From Dyadobacter sp. 676 (GTDB lineage Bacteria > Bacteroidota > Bacteroidia > Cytophagales > Spirosomataceae): a stretch of DNA of 64,000 nt. Shown in pieces: positions 47,417-56,444 of this stretch (position 1 is its first letter; each line of letters opens with the position of its first letter). The notes below the pieces were generated by a model that saw only the letters and a program-made list of their open reading frames with translations, was not told the DNA's origin and made no database searches. The position numbers were made by a program, and so were the translations under genes. The stretch is taken from positions 6,865,001 to 6,929,000 of the forward strand of contig NZ_CP159289.1 of the NCBI RefSeq assembly GCF_040448675.1. The letters are read 5' to 3'.

Positions 47417-48307
47417 TTATTTCACCTTATTGTCGATAGGCGGAATTGTTTTTAAATACGCATAGATGGCCGAAGTCTCCGCAGCCGTCAGCTCCGGATA
47501 CAACGGCATGGGATAGCTGACTACCGAATTGTCCTTTGAAATACCCTCCGTAACCGCGCGCCTGAACTCGGCTTCCGTCCAGTTCAGCATGCCGGTTGCA
47601 TGCGGGGTAAGATTAGGGGTTCTGATTTTCTTTCCGGCGGCGTCGCGCAGCTTGTTTCCCCCGCCCATGAATCCTTTCGAGCGCTCGGGAGTCTGCACAT
47701 CGAGAGACGTAAAGCTTTTGGAATGACAATGAAAACAGGCCAGATTGTCGACCAGGTATTTCCCCAGCAATACCGGGTCATTCTTAGGCTTTTGAATGCT
47801 GTCACCACGGTATTTCCCTCCTTTCGTGAAGCTTAAACCCAGCCGGCCGATCGGCGAGTACATGGTTTTGCCGGGGTTCCTTTCCGATGGTCTTACCGCG
47901 GGATCGCCGGATTTCAGATAGGCGACGATCGCATCCAGGTCCTCGTCGGCCATATTCGGCCGGTGCATGTACGGCATTAGCCGCCCGGTCCTGCCAATGC
48001 CGGTCCGTACCAGATAGGCCAGCTCCCCGGGTGTGTATTTACCCGCCCCCAGCCCGGGATGTTGCGTGATGTTGGCCGCGTAAATCTTTCCCAAAAACTT
48101 CGGGGAATCCTCGAGCTGTTTTCCGCTGAAATCTTTCGTCTCGAAATTGTAATGGCACGAGCCGCAAACGAGCATCGTCAGCCGCTTCCCTTCGCCGACA
48201 TCCGCGGACGCCGTTTTGTAATCGATCTTTTCCGTCTTGTAGTGAATCCTGCATCCGGTGGCCAGCACGGTAACCACCGCCAGAAGTGTACCAATTTTCA
48301 AATCCAT
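47417..48307 (-). CDS. di-haem cytochrome c lipoprotein
   Basis: A 296-residue lipoprotein with two CxxCH haem sites, VCGSCHYNF and CFHCHSKS, each in a cytochrome c domain (GKYTPGELAYLVRTGIGRTG with RLMPYMHRPNMADEDL; TPHATGMLNWTEAEFRRAVTEG with YPMPLYPELTAAE). The distal Met ligands are visible in PYM and PMPL. I chose the start at 48307 (MDLKIGTLLAVVTVLATGC) because it gives a proper lipobox; a start 42 nt earlier adds non-signal residues. It would carry electrons in the periplasm. Partner unknown. Confidence 0.87.
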   Translation of the reverse strand: MDLKIGTLLAVVTVLATGCRIHYKTEKIDYKTASADVGEGKRLTMLVCGSCHYNFETKDFSGKQLEDSPKFLGKIYAANITQHPGLGAGKYTPGELAYLVRTGIGRTGRLMPYMHRPNMADEDLDAIVAYLKSGDPAVRPSERNPGKTMYSPIGRLGLSFTKGGKYRGDSIQKPKNDPVLLGKYLVDNLACFHCHSKSFTSLDVQTPERSKGFMGGGNKLRDAAGKKIRTPNLTPHATGMLNWTEAEFRRAVTEGISKDNSVVSYPMPLYPELTAAETSAIYAYLKTIPPIDNKVK

Positions 48308-48500
48308 GTCGCTATATCGTTGTGTTTGAAGCACAAATCTAGCGGGCACCGGGCCTGAGCGGCGTCATTTCAACACCGTTATCGACCGCCTTATCCGCCA
48401 CTTTGCCCGGTATCTCTCCCGGCACAATGAACAGGGCGGAATGGTCGTTCAAACAGGCATTTCGGCGGATCAATCCCACGCCTGACCTCGTCATCCCCGG

Positions 48501-48508
48501 TAATTTTG
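48501..48508 (+). promoter_or_regulatory. possible -7 promoter box (TAATTTTG)
   Basis: This matches the Bacteroidota TAnnTTTG consensus 49 nt before the ATG at 48558. I find no good TTTG box at the expected upstream distance, so it is tentative. Confidence 0.3.
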
Positions 48509-48557
48509 GAGCGCAGAATCCGACAATCGAAATGCATTTTCAACCAACATTTAAAAG

Positions 48558-49082
48558 ATGATCCGCGACAAACACCGTTCGGCAGTGCTTAACATACCTG
48601 TGATGGCCGGCATACTCTACGCCTGGGCCCAGACTGTGGTTACCGGCGCATTGCTCTTTGACACCTTTGTGCTGTACCCCAATATCTTCGCCGATGTTCC
48701 CCAATCGCTTTCCGCTTCCACACAGTTTCTGAGTCGCGCAAGCCCGGGCAGCTTTTTTCCCGGCCTGGGCGCATTCACGCTGGCGACCGGTTTGGTTACG
48801 CTGTGGGCCTGGCGGCGAAATCGGGGCGTGTTGGCGTACTTTGCCGCCGGTTTTTTACTCATGGCCACTTTTGATTTCGTCGCCTCGGCGCTGTATTTCT
48901 GGCCCCGCAATACCCTTATGTTTACCGAGGGCCTGAAAGTACATTCCGCCGAAAAGCTCCTGGAAGTGTCCCGCCAGTTCCGTTCCGCACATTGGATCCG
49001 CGTGGTGGCAAGCGTGACGGCCAGCTTTTGCGCAATGCTTGGTCTGGTCACAGCTGCGCGGCAATCAGCTCAAAACCAATGA
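48558..49082 (+). CDS. four-helix membrane protein (DUF1772-like)
   Basis: A 174-residue integral membrane protein with about four helices (near 15-35, 70-85, 92-115 and 148-168). The pattern, including AHWIRVVASVTASFCAMLGL near the end, resembles the DUF1772/anthrone oxygenase-like family. No catalytic role can be read. It converges with the LytTR gene, with only 5 nt between the two stop codons. Confidence 0.6.
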   Translation: MIRDKHRSAVLNIPVMAGILYAWAQTVVTGALLFDTFVLYPNIFADVPQSLSASTQFLSRASPGSFFPGLGAFTLATGLVTLWAWRRNRGVLAYFAAGFLLMATFDFVASALYFWPRNTLMFTEGLKVHSAEKLLEVSRQFRSAHWIRVVASVTASFCAMLGLVTAARQSAQNQ

Positions 49083-49087
49083 GCAGG

Positions 49088-49858
49088 TTACCGGTTTTCG
49101 ACCCAGGCCAGGAACGCAGTGGATTTGGCTTTGCTTACGATCACCGGCTCGCTCGGCACGCCGTCCAGCCTGACCAGCAATTTACGGTCGTCATAATGCT
49201 CGATGCGATGAATGGCCTCGAAGGCAAGCAGCGTTTGCCTGTTGGCGCGGTAAAACCGGTGCGGATCGACCTGCGCCTCGATGGCGTCCAGGGGCTTGCA
49301 GAGCTGAAACTTCCGCCCATCGCGGACGAAAATCTCCGTTGTGTCGTGAGTGACCTTGAACAGCAGAATGTTTTCGGTTGCGACGGGAATCAGCTGGTTC
49401 CGGAAGTGGATCAGGAAGCTTGTTTTAAAATTCCGGAGCCCGGATTGGAAAGTGGTGAGCAGCTTCTCTACCATTTCCCTGCCGTACTTTGGCGCAAACA
49501 GCTGCCCAATGGATTCGAGCTTTTGAAGGCTCGCCTCAAAGAGGTCTTCGTTGATCGGTTTGAGAATATAGTCGATTCCATTGCTTTGAAATGCCCGGAT
49601 AGCATACTCATCGTAGGCCGTGCAGAAGATGACCGGGCAGGTCAGCTCAACTTTTTGAAATATCTCGAATGCAAGACCGTCGCCGAGCTGGATGTCGGAT
49701 ATCACCAGCTCCGGATGCGGGTTGTGCAGGAGCCATTCCACGCTGCTTTCGATGCTGTCGAGCACGGCAAGGACCTGGTGCCCGGGGCGAAGGGTTTTAA
49801 TGCAGTTCTGAATGTCCCACGCGGTATGCACCTCGTCTTCGATGATCACAATGGTCAT
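49088..49858 (-). CDS. LytTR-family response regulator
   Basis: A 256-residue regulator: receiver with EDE (7-9), Asp 55 in LVISDIQLGD, Thr in FCTAYDEYA and Lys in YILKPI; LytTR domain (about 150-250) with FYRANRQTLLAFEAI. It lies 2 nt downstream of its kinase gene. This is the third such pair in 14 kb. The large open frame on the other strand is a shadow. Confidence 0.92.
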   Translation of the reverse strand: MTIVIIEDEVHTAWDIQNCIKTLRPGHQVLAVLDSIESSVEWLLHNPHPELVISDIQLGDGLAFEIFQKVELTCPVIFCTAYDEYAIRAFQSNGIDYILKPINEDLFEASLQKLESIGQLFAPKYGREMVEKLLTTFQSGLRNFKTSFLIHFRNQLIPVATENILLFKVTHDTTEIFVRDGRKFQLCKPLDAIEAQVDPHRFYRANRQTLLAFEAIHRIEHYDDRKLLVRLDGVPSEPVIVSKAKSTAFLAWVENR

Positions 49859-49860
49859 AA

Positions 49861-50880
49861 TTAATCGGCAATTGGTAACGAAACTTTAAACAAACTATCA
49901 TTTTTCTCGACAATGATACCTTTCCCTTTCAGAATCCCGAAGCGGTTATTGACATTGCTCAATCCGACGCCCGATGTTTCATGCGCCTTTTTAAATTGCA
50001 GGTTGTTCTCGACGATCAGCAATCCGGCCTCTTCATAAATGCGTACTTTCAAAGGCCTTTTCCGGGAAAAGATATTGTGCTTTACGACGTTTTCGATCAG
50101 GATCTGGAGTGTGTTCGGCGGGAGCGTAGCGCCCAGGATAGACGGCGGAAGCTGAATATCGACCGCAAATGCATCACCATACCGGATTTGAAGCAGGCCT
50201 ACATAGGATTCCAAAAACCGGATTTCTTCGTTCAAAGTAACCTCGGCCTTTCCGTTGTAAACAAGCATGTACCGGTAAATCGAAGCCAGTTCGTCGATGA
50301 ATTTCAACGACTGCACCTGGTCCTGCTTGACGAGCGATTTAAGGGTAGTAAGCGAATTGAACAGGAAATGCGGGTTTAGCTGTTGTTTTAACGATTCATG
50401 CAGGGCGATCAGGTTTTCCCGCTTCAGGGTTTCGAGCTCCAATTCCACCCGGCGGCTTTTGGCGGACAGATCGTAAAAATATTTGATCAAAATGGTCAGA
50501 CCGTTTAGCAGGCTGATCCTTAATATCAGGTAGAACCAGGCTTTCCGGGAATATATTAGGTCTCCTTTTACCTGCGAGAGCAGCAACCGGGATTCGTCGG
50601 CGAAACCGATGCCCACGAAAACAATAACCGCGAGCAGTGTGGAAAGCAAAATCCGTCGTAGCAGTTTACCGGTTTCTTTTTTGTTATTCCAAAGGCAGGA
50701 GAAGTCGACAAGGGCAAAGTTGATCACCCAGAAAGCAAAAATGCAGCAAAATGAAAACAGGAAACGGAACAACGCCTCCCTGCCCGTGGACACCGAAAAC
50801 ACGAAAATACCGGGCAGCACGGCCGCCAGCAGCGCGCCCGTTTTCAGTTGATATTTATTTACGAGTTCTGACATCACCAA
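49861..50880 (-). CDS. LytS/YehU-type sensor histidine kinase
   Basis: A 339-residue kinase with membrane helices in the first 140 residues, then the His_kinase domain with QQLNPHFLFNSLTTLKSL, the N-box LQILIENVVKHNIF and the G-box TSGVGLSNVNNRFGI. It pairs with the regulator downstream. No periplasmic sensor domain is visible. Confidence 0.91.
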   Translation of the reverse strand: MVMSELVNKYQLKTGALLAAVLPGIFVFSVSTGREALFRFLFSFCCIFAFWVINFALVDFSCLWNNKKETGKLLRRILLSTLLAVIVFVGIGFADESRLLLSQVKGDLIYSRKAWFYLILRISLLNGLTILIKYFYDLSAKSRRVELELETLKRENLIALHESLKQQLNPHFLFNSLTTLKSLVKQDQVQSLKFIDELASIYRYMLVYNGKAEVTLNEEIRFLESYVGLLQIRYGDAFAVDIQLPPSILGATLPPNTLQILIENVVKHNIFSRKRPLKVRIYEEAGLLIVENNLQFKKAHETSGVGLSNVNNRFGILKGKGIIVEKNDSLFKVSLPIAD

Positions 50881-50905
50881 TTACTGACAAACCGGATATT
50901 ACTAC

Positions 50906-51439
50906 ATGGAAAATGCAACGAACGATGCCAAACCGGCACTTCCGCAGGACCCTACCGCCTTGCATCTTCATTTTATCGAACTGATATTCAACGCTGCATC
51001 CTCCCAAGGTATAAAATTATGGCTGGAAAGTGGCTGGGCCATCGATGCCCGCCTCGGCCGAATCACCCGCGAACACGACGACATCGACATCGCCTACCCA
51101 CAGGAGCATCACGACGCGTACGTGAAGCTGCTCACCGATCTGTGCTTCTCCGAATTCGAGCAACTCGATTACGGCTTTTTAATGAGGCAAAACGGCGTTC
51201 TGATCGACTCCGAGCCATGTGTAAAGACAGGTGCGGCATATGAACTGCCCGGTTTTCCTGCCGGATCGTGCCCTGCCGAGCCGGAGGGTTGGTTGAACGG
51301 AAAGCCGATCCGTTGCATTAGCTGGCAAGCGATGCATTTCGAGTTTATGGGTTACGAGCAGGAAATTCCCAAAACTCACTGGCGACCGAAAGATCACGAA
51401 AGCCTCAGACTGATCGAGCTACACCTGAACGACGCCTGA
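50906..51439 (+). CDS. nucleotidyltransferase, aminoglycoside ANT(2'')-like
   Basis: A 177-residue protein of the nucleotidyltransferase fold. The pattern KLWLESGWAIDARLGRITREHDDIDIAY is the GG/GW-x(n)-DxD-type core of ANT(2'')-Ia/LinA-like enzymes, with Asp pair in DDID as metal ligands. Members adenylylate aminoglycosides or lincosamides; others of this fold act on unknown substrates. Whether it gives resistance cannot be told from sequence. It is divergent from the kinase gene, with 25 nt between the starts. Confidence 0.75.
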   Translation: MENATNDAKPALPQDPTALHLHFIELIFNAASSQGIKLWLESGWAIDARLGRITREHDDIDIAYPQEHHDAYVKLLTDLCFSEFEQLDYGFLMRQNGVLIDSEPCVKTGAAYELPGFPAGSCPAEPEGWLNGKPIRCISWQAMHFEFMGYEQEIPKTHWRPKDHESLRLIELHLNDA

Positions 51440-51442
51440 AGA

Positions 51443-52417
51443 CTATTTCTTGCGCGCGGCCCGGATCAGCTCAACCGCTTTGCGCTCCGGGTCATCGGAA
51501 ACCACATCCGGAATAACCCCCTTTCCCTCCCAGTTGGTTTGGGTGACGGGATTGACCGGGCTCGCAACGGAAATAGACATTCTTAGCCCGGCCGGCAAGT
51601 CGAAATACTCGTTTCGGTTGGCGCCACCCGCGCTAGCCCGGCCCACGATAACGGCCTTTTTGAAAGCTTGCAAGGTATAGGCGAAATACTCCGCCGCGGA
51701 AGCCGTCTTCTGGTCGATCAGAACATAGAGCGGCGTTCCGGTCCGCAGCTTCCCGTAAATCAGGTCGGAGGTGAATGTGACCTGGCTTCCGCCGTTGGAC
51801 GATTTGGTGGTCGATAATTCGATGGGTTCTCCCTCAAAGTAGTGATTAAGAATGTACTCCATAATACCCGGGTAACCGCCGCCGTTTCCGCGAAGGTCGA
51901 CGATCAGATTATCCGAGTTCTCGACCAGCTTCATGGCCGCCACAGCGGTTTGCATCGATCTTTTCGGATGCATGAATTCGGTGATCCTGATATATGCAAT
52001 GTCGTCATCGAGGATTTCCACGCGCGTGAATCCATAGTTGTATTTCTTTTCGGCTTTCTTCTCTATCTGCTCCCAATTCTGGTTATCCGCAACTGCCTTT
52101 TTGCCCTGCACGTACAAATGCCCGTCATTACTGATCTTTCGTAAGTCTTTGCTCAATTCCTCGCTTAGGGCGGCCTTATCGTTCAACCGTGCATACTTGC
52201 CCGACGCCGACAGCTTCCGAAAATCGCTGCTGATCCGGCCACCGGCGGCTTTGTCGACATAATGTGTCTCTATCAACTGAGCCACGGCGCTCACCACCGC
52301 ATCGATATCGCTTGCGGTCATCTTACCCGGACCGCCTTCCGGTTGTTGGGTATTCATTTGGGCGTAGGCTACCGGCGCCAGAACGGCCCAGATCAGCATG
52401 AACAAAATGGATTTCAT
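51443..52417 (-). CDS. S41-family peptidase
   Basis: A 324-residue exported protease-like protein: signal peptide (1-19, ending AYAQ), an N-terminal helical domain (about 35-105), then the tail-specific protease core with DLRGNGGGYPGIMEY and the catalytic serine in KTASAAEYFAYTLQ. The typical late segment EGKGVIPDV is present. No PDZ domain is visible, as in the interphotoreceptor-binding/TSPc-type S41 subgroup. It would work in the periplasm; the substrate is unknown. It converges on the nucleotidyltransferase gene with 3 nt between stops. Confidence 0.9.
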   Translation of the reverse strand: MKSILFMLIWAVLAPVAYAQMNTQQPEGGPGKMTASDIDAVVSAVAQLIETHYVDKAAGGRISSDFRKLSASGKYARLNDKAALSEELSKDLRKISNDGHLYVQGKKAVADNQNWEQIEKKAEKKYNYGFTRVEILDDDIAYIRITEFMHPKRSMQTAVAAMKLVENSDNLIVDLRGNGGGYPGIMEYILNHYFEGEPIELSTTKSSNGGSQVTFTSDLIYGKLRTGTPLYVLIDQKTASAAEYFAYTLQAFKKAVIVGRASAGGANRNEYFDLPAGLRMSISVASPVNPVTQTNWEGKGVIPDVVSDDPERKAVELIRAARKK

Positions 52418-52667
52418 AGTCGGACCTTTCAGTGTAAAAATATTTGCCCGACAAAATTACGCCTACACCCACCTCAGCGCCTCACATTCATCCGCTATCC
52501 CGGCCGTTTCATCCGCCTGCTTGCCCGGTTCGGATTCTTTTAAGTGCGGGCCGCTCCAACCTTCCCCATCGCATATTTCTCCTATCGTTAATCTTTTCCT
52601 GCTCACTTCAGTAGCGTTTCAATTCCTTTTTACGACCTGGTTAAAAACAACTTAATCTGTTAGCAAA

Positions 52668-53168
52668 ATGAAAACAAATCTTTCAAAGTGTCTCGCGTTC
52701 CTTTTTCTCGTCGTTTTGTCCGTTTCGTTTTCCTGTAACCGCGAAAACAACATTTCGCCTGATCCGGATGGCGGGCCGTTGGTGCAAACGAATGGCGCCG
52801 AGTATAGCAAACTGATGGCCGGGCGGGAAACCTTCGACGGTACGCCGTTTGAAATCACAAAAGTAACCCGGGAAGGCAACTCATTGAAGATCGACGTGAC
52901 CGGCGGCGGCGGTATCGAAAACTACAAAATCGTTTGGGACGGCTCGCTGATGCTCTCCTACCCGATGCAGGCCCGGCTCGTGGTGGCATATAACACGCCC
53001 GACGGTGCCCAGGATACCGCGATGCACGACTACACGCTCGAAGTGGACCTGCAAAAGCTATTTGGAAACGCGGCCAATGCGTCCGAGGTCATCGTGCACG
53101 TAGCGAATGGTTCCAAAAAACAAGATAAGGTGGTTGATCCCAACGGAAGCACTTCCAATCCAAAGTAA
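52668..53168 (+). CDS. small lipoprotein of unknown function
   Basis: A 166-residue lipoprotein: signal MKTNLSKCLAFLFLVVLSV with lipobox SFSC. The mature part (FEITKVTREGNSLKIDVTG, YKIVWDGSLMLSYPMQARL, DYTLEVDLQKLFG) looks like a compact beta-sandwich. I do not recognise a named family with certainty. It is followed by a GC hairpin and then an ECF sigma gene. Confidence 0.75.
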   Translation: MKTNLSKCLAFLFLVVLSVSFSCNRENNISPDPDGGPLVQTNGAEYSKLMAGRETFDGTPFEITKVTREGNSLKIDVTGGGGIENYKIVWDGSLMLSYPMQARLVVAYNTPDGAQDTAMHDYTLEVDLQKLFGNAANASEVIVHVANGSKKQDKVVDPNGSTSNPK

Positions 53169-53201
53169 CACCGCGTCCTTTTCAATCACCTCATCCCTGT
53201 G

Positions 53202-53220
53202 GCCCCGGCGCGTCCGGGGC
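53202..53220 (+). terminator. GC hairpin after the small lipoprotein gene
   Basis: GCCCCGG (53202-53208) pairs with CCGGGGC (53214-53220) around CGCGT, 34 nt after the stop. It has only a weak T-rich tail. Its place argues against starting the next gene at GTG 53199. Confidence 0.45.
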
Positions 53221-53240
53221 TTGCAACGTTATCTCTTATT

Positions 53241-53804
53241 GTGGAATGGCTATCTGATTGTACAACAAATGAAAAACATTGGATTGAGCGCTGCGCCAAG
53301 CGGGACCCCAAAGCGCAGCAATGGGTGTTCAGGCATTTTTTTGGTTTGGCAATGGGCATAAGCGTCCGGTACCTTCCCAGCCATGCTATCGCCCAGGAAG
53401 CCGTCAATGATTCCTTTCTCAAAATATTTGAACAATTGCCCCGGCAACTGGCGGGCCTGCATTCCTTTAAAGCATGGATGCGGGCGCTCGTCGTACGAAC
53501 GGCCATCGACTATTTCAGGAAAGAACGAAAAAATTACCAGGCGACAAGCCTGGATGCCTGTCACGACAGCTACACTGCCGCGGACGAAGTCGCCGATGGC
53601 CAGTCGGTGGAAGAAATCCTGCGGCTCCTCGACAAGCTTCCGCCGGTGTGGAAGGTGGTTTTTAACCTGTACGAGGTGGAAGGTTACAGCCATGAAGAAA
53701 TCGGAAAAATGTTGGATATCTCGACCTCGTCGTCGAGAGTATACCTCGCCAGGGCCAAGGAGTGCCTGCGAAAAATGATAACTATTCAAAACGGTAGCCA
53801 CTAA
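53241..53804 (+). CDS. ECF-type RNA polymerase sigma factor
   Basis: A sigma-70 region 2/region 4 factor of about 187 residues. Region 2 reads FRHFFGLAMGISVRYLPSH, AQEAVNDSFLKIFEQL and FKAWMRALVVRTAIDYFRK; region 4 reads KLPPVWKVVFNLYEVEG and SHEEIGKMLDISTSSSRVYL. There is no ATG near the beginning. I chose GTG 53241 because the alternative GTG 53199 lies at a hairpin. The next gene starts 1 nt after the stop, and would be expected to be its regulator or partner. Confidence 0.9.
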   Translation: MEWLSDCTTNEKHWIERCAKRDPKAQQWVFRHFFGLAMGISVRYLPSHAIAQEAVNDSFLKIFEQLPRQLAGLHSFKAWMRALVVRTAIDYFRKERKNYQATSLDACHDSYTAADEVADGQSVEEILRLLDKLPPVWKVVFNLYEVEGYSHEEIGKMLDISTSSSRVYLARAKECLRKMITIQNGSH

Positions 53805-53805
53805 A

Positions 53806-55056
53806 ATGTCGGATCAGGAACCCGTAGGCAAACGAATGCTCGGTCGGCTTCGCGACCACACCGAACCCTATCAACCGGATGCCTGGGAGCATTTTGAGCT
53901 TTTTCGTGCCGGCAAAAGTCGCAAAAGGCGGATTGTGTTTTACTGGCTGGCCGCAGCGGCCTTGCTGGTGATCTTTGGAACGGCCTTGCTGACAAGCCGC
54001 ATTATGGACCGGCGCACCCCGGCAAAACATTCCCTCGCGCAAAAGCAAACGAATGGCGGACACCGGAGTCGGACAAAAACCGCGCTGTCCGGTAGCTCGG
54101 CCGCGCCCTTACGTTCGGGGCCTGCAACAACGCGTCGACAGGCAATTAAGTCAAGGAAAATCCATTCAAAACGGAAAAACCGGGCAATTAACCCGCCAGC
54201 CCCACTGGTTGCGACGCGCGATCAACTGCCGGAATATCCACCTTCACCAACGGGTTACGAGCGGAGGCACGACAATTTCACTCCCGACCTACTGCCTCTG
54301 CGGCCGTTCAACTCTCCGGTCGTACGTTTTGGCAAGCCGCACATTCCCGCCCCGCAACGGCAAATGCATGTCACCCCGCAACCCGCCCGGGCAATTCGCT
54401 GGGGCGTTGCATTTTCCCGGCAATCGAACCGGGCTGCGCATACCAATCCGGAACTGAATTACGGCTTGGGCGGTGCAATGCTCGTGCCCTTGTCCGACAA
54501 AATCGCGTTGGTAACAGGCATTGCGGCAAGTAAGCAATCGTTGAATGTGGAAGAGCCGGCGCGCCTGACTGCCGCCGAAGGATTGGCACAGTTGCAGTAC
54601 GTTCGTTATCAATGGGTTAACCTGGAAGTTCCTTTGCAGATCCAATACAAGTTAGGGGCTTTTAAAAACATCGGGTTCGCTGCCGCCGGAGGAATAACCC
54701 CGCAAACCAGCGTAGGACAAGCGGCCGATTACCACTACAAGACCCGGCGGACGATCGCAACTTTTACAGAAACGGCCGGAGGGCCGGTGCTCGTTTCCAC
54801 TCAAACCATTGAAGAGCTAAGCTCGGTGACCAAGAATGACAAAAAAAGCACGTGGGCTTTCGGCAGCCCGCTCTACTTCGGGCTGGGAATCAGTTATCAG
54901 TGGCAGAAGACGGCTGTCGAAATAGAGCCCTACGTTAAATATCCGCTCGGCGCAAGCACGGCCGAACGACTGCAACTCACCACCGTAGGCATTCAATTGC
55001 GGTTGACTGGCCCGCTTGGGAAAGCGACCCGGGGAACGGAGAATTTCGTTAAATAG
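53806..55056 (+). CDS. membrane-anchored protein with outer-membrane barrel-like C-terminus
   Basis: A 416-residue protein with a short N-terminal cytoplasmic part (MSDQEPVGKRMLGRLRDH, AWEHFELFRAGK), one membrane helix (about 46-64, FYWLAAAALLVIFGTALLT), a basic and proline-rich linker (about 70-175), and a C-terminal region of amphipathic strands (GVAFSRQSNRA, GLGGAMLVPLSDKIALVTG, FGLGISYQWQKTAVEIEPYV) like a PorT/outer-membrane barrel. The gene starts 1 nt after the ECF sigma stop. In Bacteroidota such sigma-plus-anchored-barrel pairs are known by position; the N-terminal part might act as anti-sigma. That is inference. The topology is odd, because one chain would meet both membranes. Confidence 0.7.
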   Translation: MSDQEPVGKRMLGRLRDHTEPYQPDAWEHFELFRAGKSRKRRIVFYWLAAAALLVIFGTALLTSRIMDRRTPAKHSLAQKQTNGGHRSRTKTALSGSSAAPLRSGPATTRRQAIKSRKIHSKRKNRAINPPAPLVATRDQLPEYPPSPTGYERRHDNFTPDLLPLRPFNSPVVRFGKPHIPAPQRQMHVTPQPARAIRWGVAFSRQSNRAAHTNPELNYGLGGAMLVPLSDKIALVTGIAASKQSLNVEEPARLTAAEGLAQLQYVRYQWVNLEVPLQIQYKLGAFKNIGFAAAGGITPQTSVGQAADYHYKTRRTIATFTETAGGPVLVSTQTIEELSSVTKNDKKSTWAFGSPLYFGLGISYQWQKTAVEIEPYVKYPLGASTAERLQLTTVGIQLRLTGPLGKATRGTENFVK

Positions 55057-55352
55057 GTTCCGTCTATCCAATACAGCTCCAGATAACAGGGTATGAAATC
55101 CGCTGGCCGCTTCTTCAATCGGGCATGGAAAAACAGCGACCTGTGAATATCCTGAATTTGAACGAATCAACCGGGATGCTAAAAAAGACCTGGCAAACGC
55201 CACCGGCATTTCACCTTACATCGTGTGGCTAGGGCAAATAAAATAAAGAAATACCGGCAAGTATTTTGGCGAATAGGCTGTTGAATCGTACGTTTAGGCG
55301 AATTCGGCGAAATTAACTATCGATTGTCTGTAATCTAAACAATGAACAGCCT
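55057..55352. other. intergenic, no gene seen
   Basis: About 296 nt of lower-GC sequence, without a defensible reading frame or hairpin. Confidence 0.45.
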
Positions 55353-55631
55353 GTGAATCAAACCCAACAAAAAGAACAAAAATGGGGATTTTGGCTTCAT
55401 CTGCTGAATTTTCTCAGCCTGGATTCAATTGCCCGATTAATAATACAAAAAATTCTGAACGTCGGCGAGATCCAATTCAGTCACCACCTGTTATCGTTTG
55501 TTATCGCACTTTCCTTAGCAATGATAATTTCATATGCAAGTCGGTATCGTGCCTGGCAATACAGAGTTTGGACGACCGGAGCGATTATTGCCATCTGGTT
55601 GCTGACACATATTCTGTATGCAGTAAGCTGA
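55353..55631 (+). CDS. possible small membrane protein
   Basis: A 92-codon frame from GTG 55353 with three hydrophobic stretches (WLHLLNFLSLDSIARLI, LLSFVIALSLAMIISYA, AIIAIWLLTHILYAV). The GTG start and isolation reduce confidence. I do not recognise it. Confidence 0.4.
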   Translation: MNQTQQKEQKWGFWLHLLNFLSLDSIARLIIQKILNVGEIQFSHHLLSFVIALSLAMIISYASRYRAWQYRVWTTGAIIAIWLLTHILYAVS

Positions 55632-55772
55632 TTTGATTCGTCCTATCCGCAACAAGGCCGACAAATCCCGATTTTTTTCCAATCCCACTAGGACTTTTGC
55701 AAGGCAAAATTGTCTCTCATATAAGGATCAGATATCTGACCCTTTGCTTTACCGGATTTTGAATCGGGCAAA

Positions 55773-56444
55773 ATGGAGAAAAAGGAGGAAACGTACGGAC
55801 ATGCGCATTTTTTTTCGTCGGAAGAACAATCTGATGAAAATGATAAAGTACTCGACTCCGAACTGCTGATCCACAAGGCGTTTGAATACGATTTCAGCGC
55901 AGGGATTGAAACGCTTTTCAGATGGTATTACGGGCCGCTATGCAGTCACGCTGTGCGGTATGTCTCCTCCAAAGAGATCGCCGAGGATATCGTTTCGGAT
56001 GTGTTTTGTAAACTGTATCTCGAAAAAACGGTCAGTCACATCAAAACGTCTTTCCGCGCCTACCTCTTCACGTGGGTACGGAACCGTGCATTCAATTATG
56101 TAAAAATGGAAATGGGCAGAAACGCATCCATCGAATACGCTTCGGCCCTGTCGATCCATCAAGGGGAACAACCCGACGATATTACTCAATTTGAAGACTT
56201 GTACCATGACATCGAGCAGGTAATCAACGCCATGCCGCAGCGACGGAGAAAAATATACGTAATGCACCGGATGGAAGGGAAAAAATATGCCGAAATCTCC
56301 GGCGAGCTCGATATTTCGGTCAAAACCGTCAAAGAACATATGTATCAGGCGACACAGCAAATCAGGGAATTTCTGAGAAAAAAGTGGTTCCCAGCCATGT
56401 CCGCCTTCCTAGCCAGTGTGGAAACGCTATGGAATCAAATATAA
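55773..56444 (+). CDS. ECF-type sigma factor of the polysaccharide locus
   Basis: A 223-residue sigma factor of the Bacteroidota expansion type. Region 2: ETLFRWYYGPLCSHAVRYV, AEDIVSDVFCKLYLEK, SFRAYLFTWVRNRAFNYVK. Region 4: MPQRRRKIYVMHRMEG, YAEISGELDISVKTVKEHM. An extra N-terminal stretch of about 25 acidic residues precedes region 2. Its 3' end overlaps the FecR gene by 16 nt. It would be released by FecR on ligand binding to the SusC protein and then transcribe the SusCD operon. Confidence 0.93.
   Translation: MEKKEETYGHAHFFSSEEQSDENDKVLDSELLIHKAFEYDFSAGIETLFRWYYGPLCSHAVRYVSSKEIAEDIVSDVFCKLYLEKTVSHIKTSFRAYLFTWVRNRAFNYVKMEMGRNASIEYASALSIHQGEQPDDITQFEDLYHDIEQVINAMPQRRRKIYVMHRMEGKKYAEISGELDISVKTVKEHMYQATQQIREFLRKKWFPAMSAFLASVETLWNQI

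Noticed and set aside
48992..49864. A 290-codon open frame opposite the third LytTR regulator
   Set aside because: The minus strand encodes a complete receiver plus LytTR protein there; the plus-strand product has no domain features.
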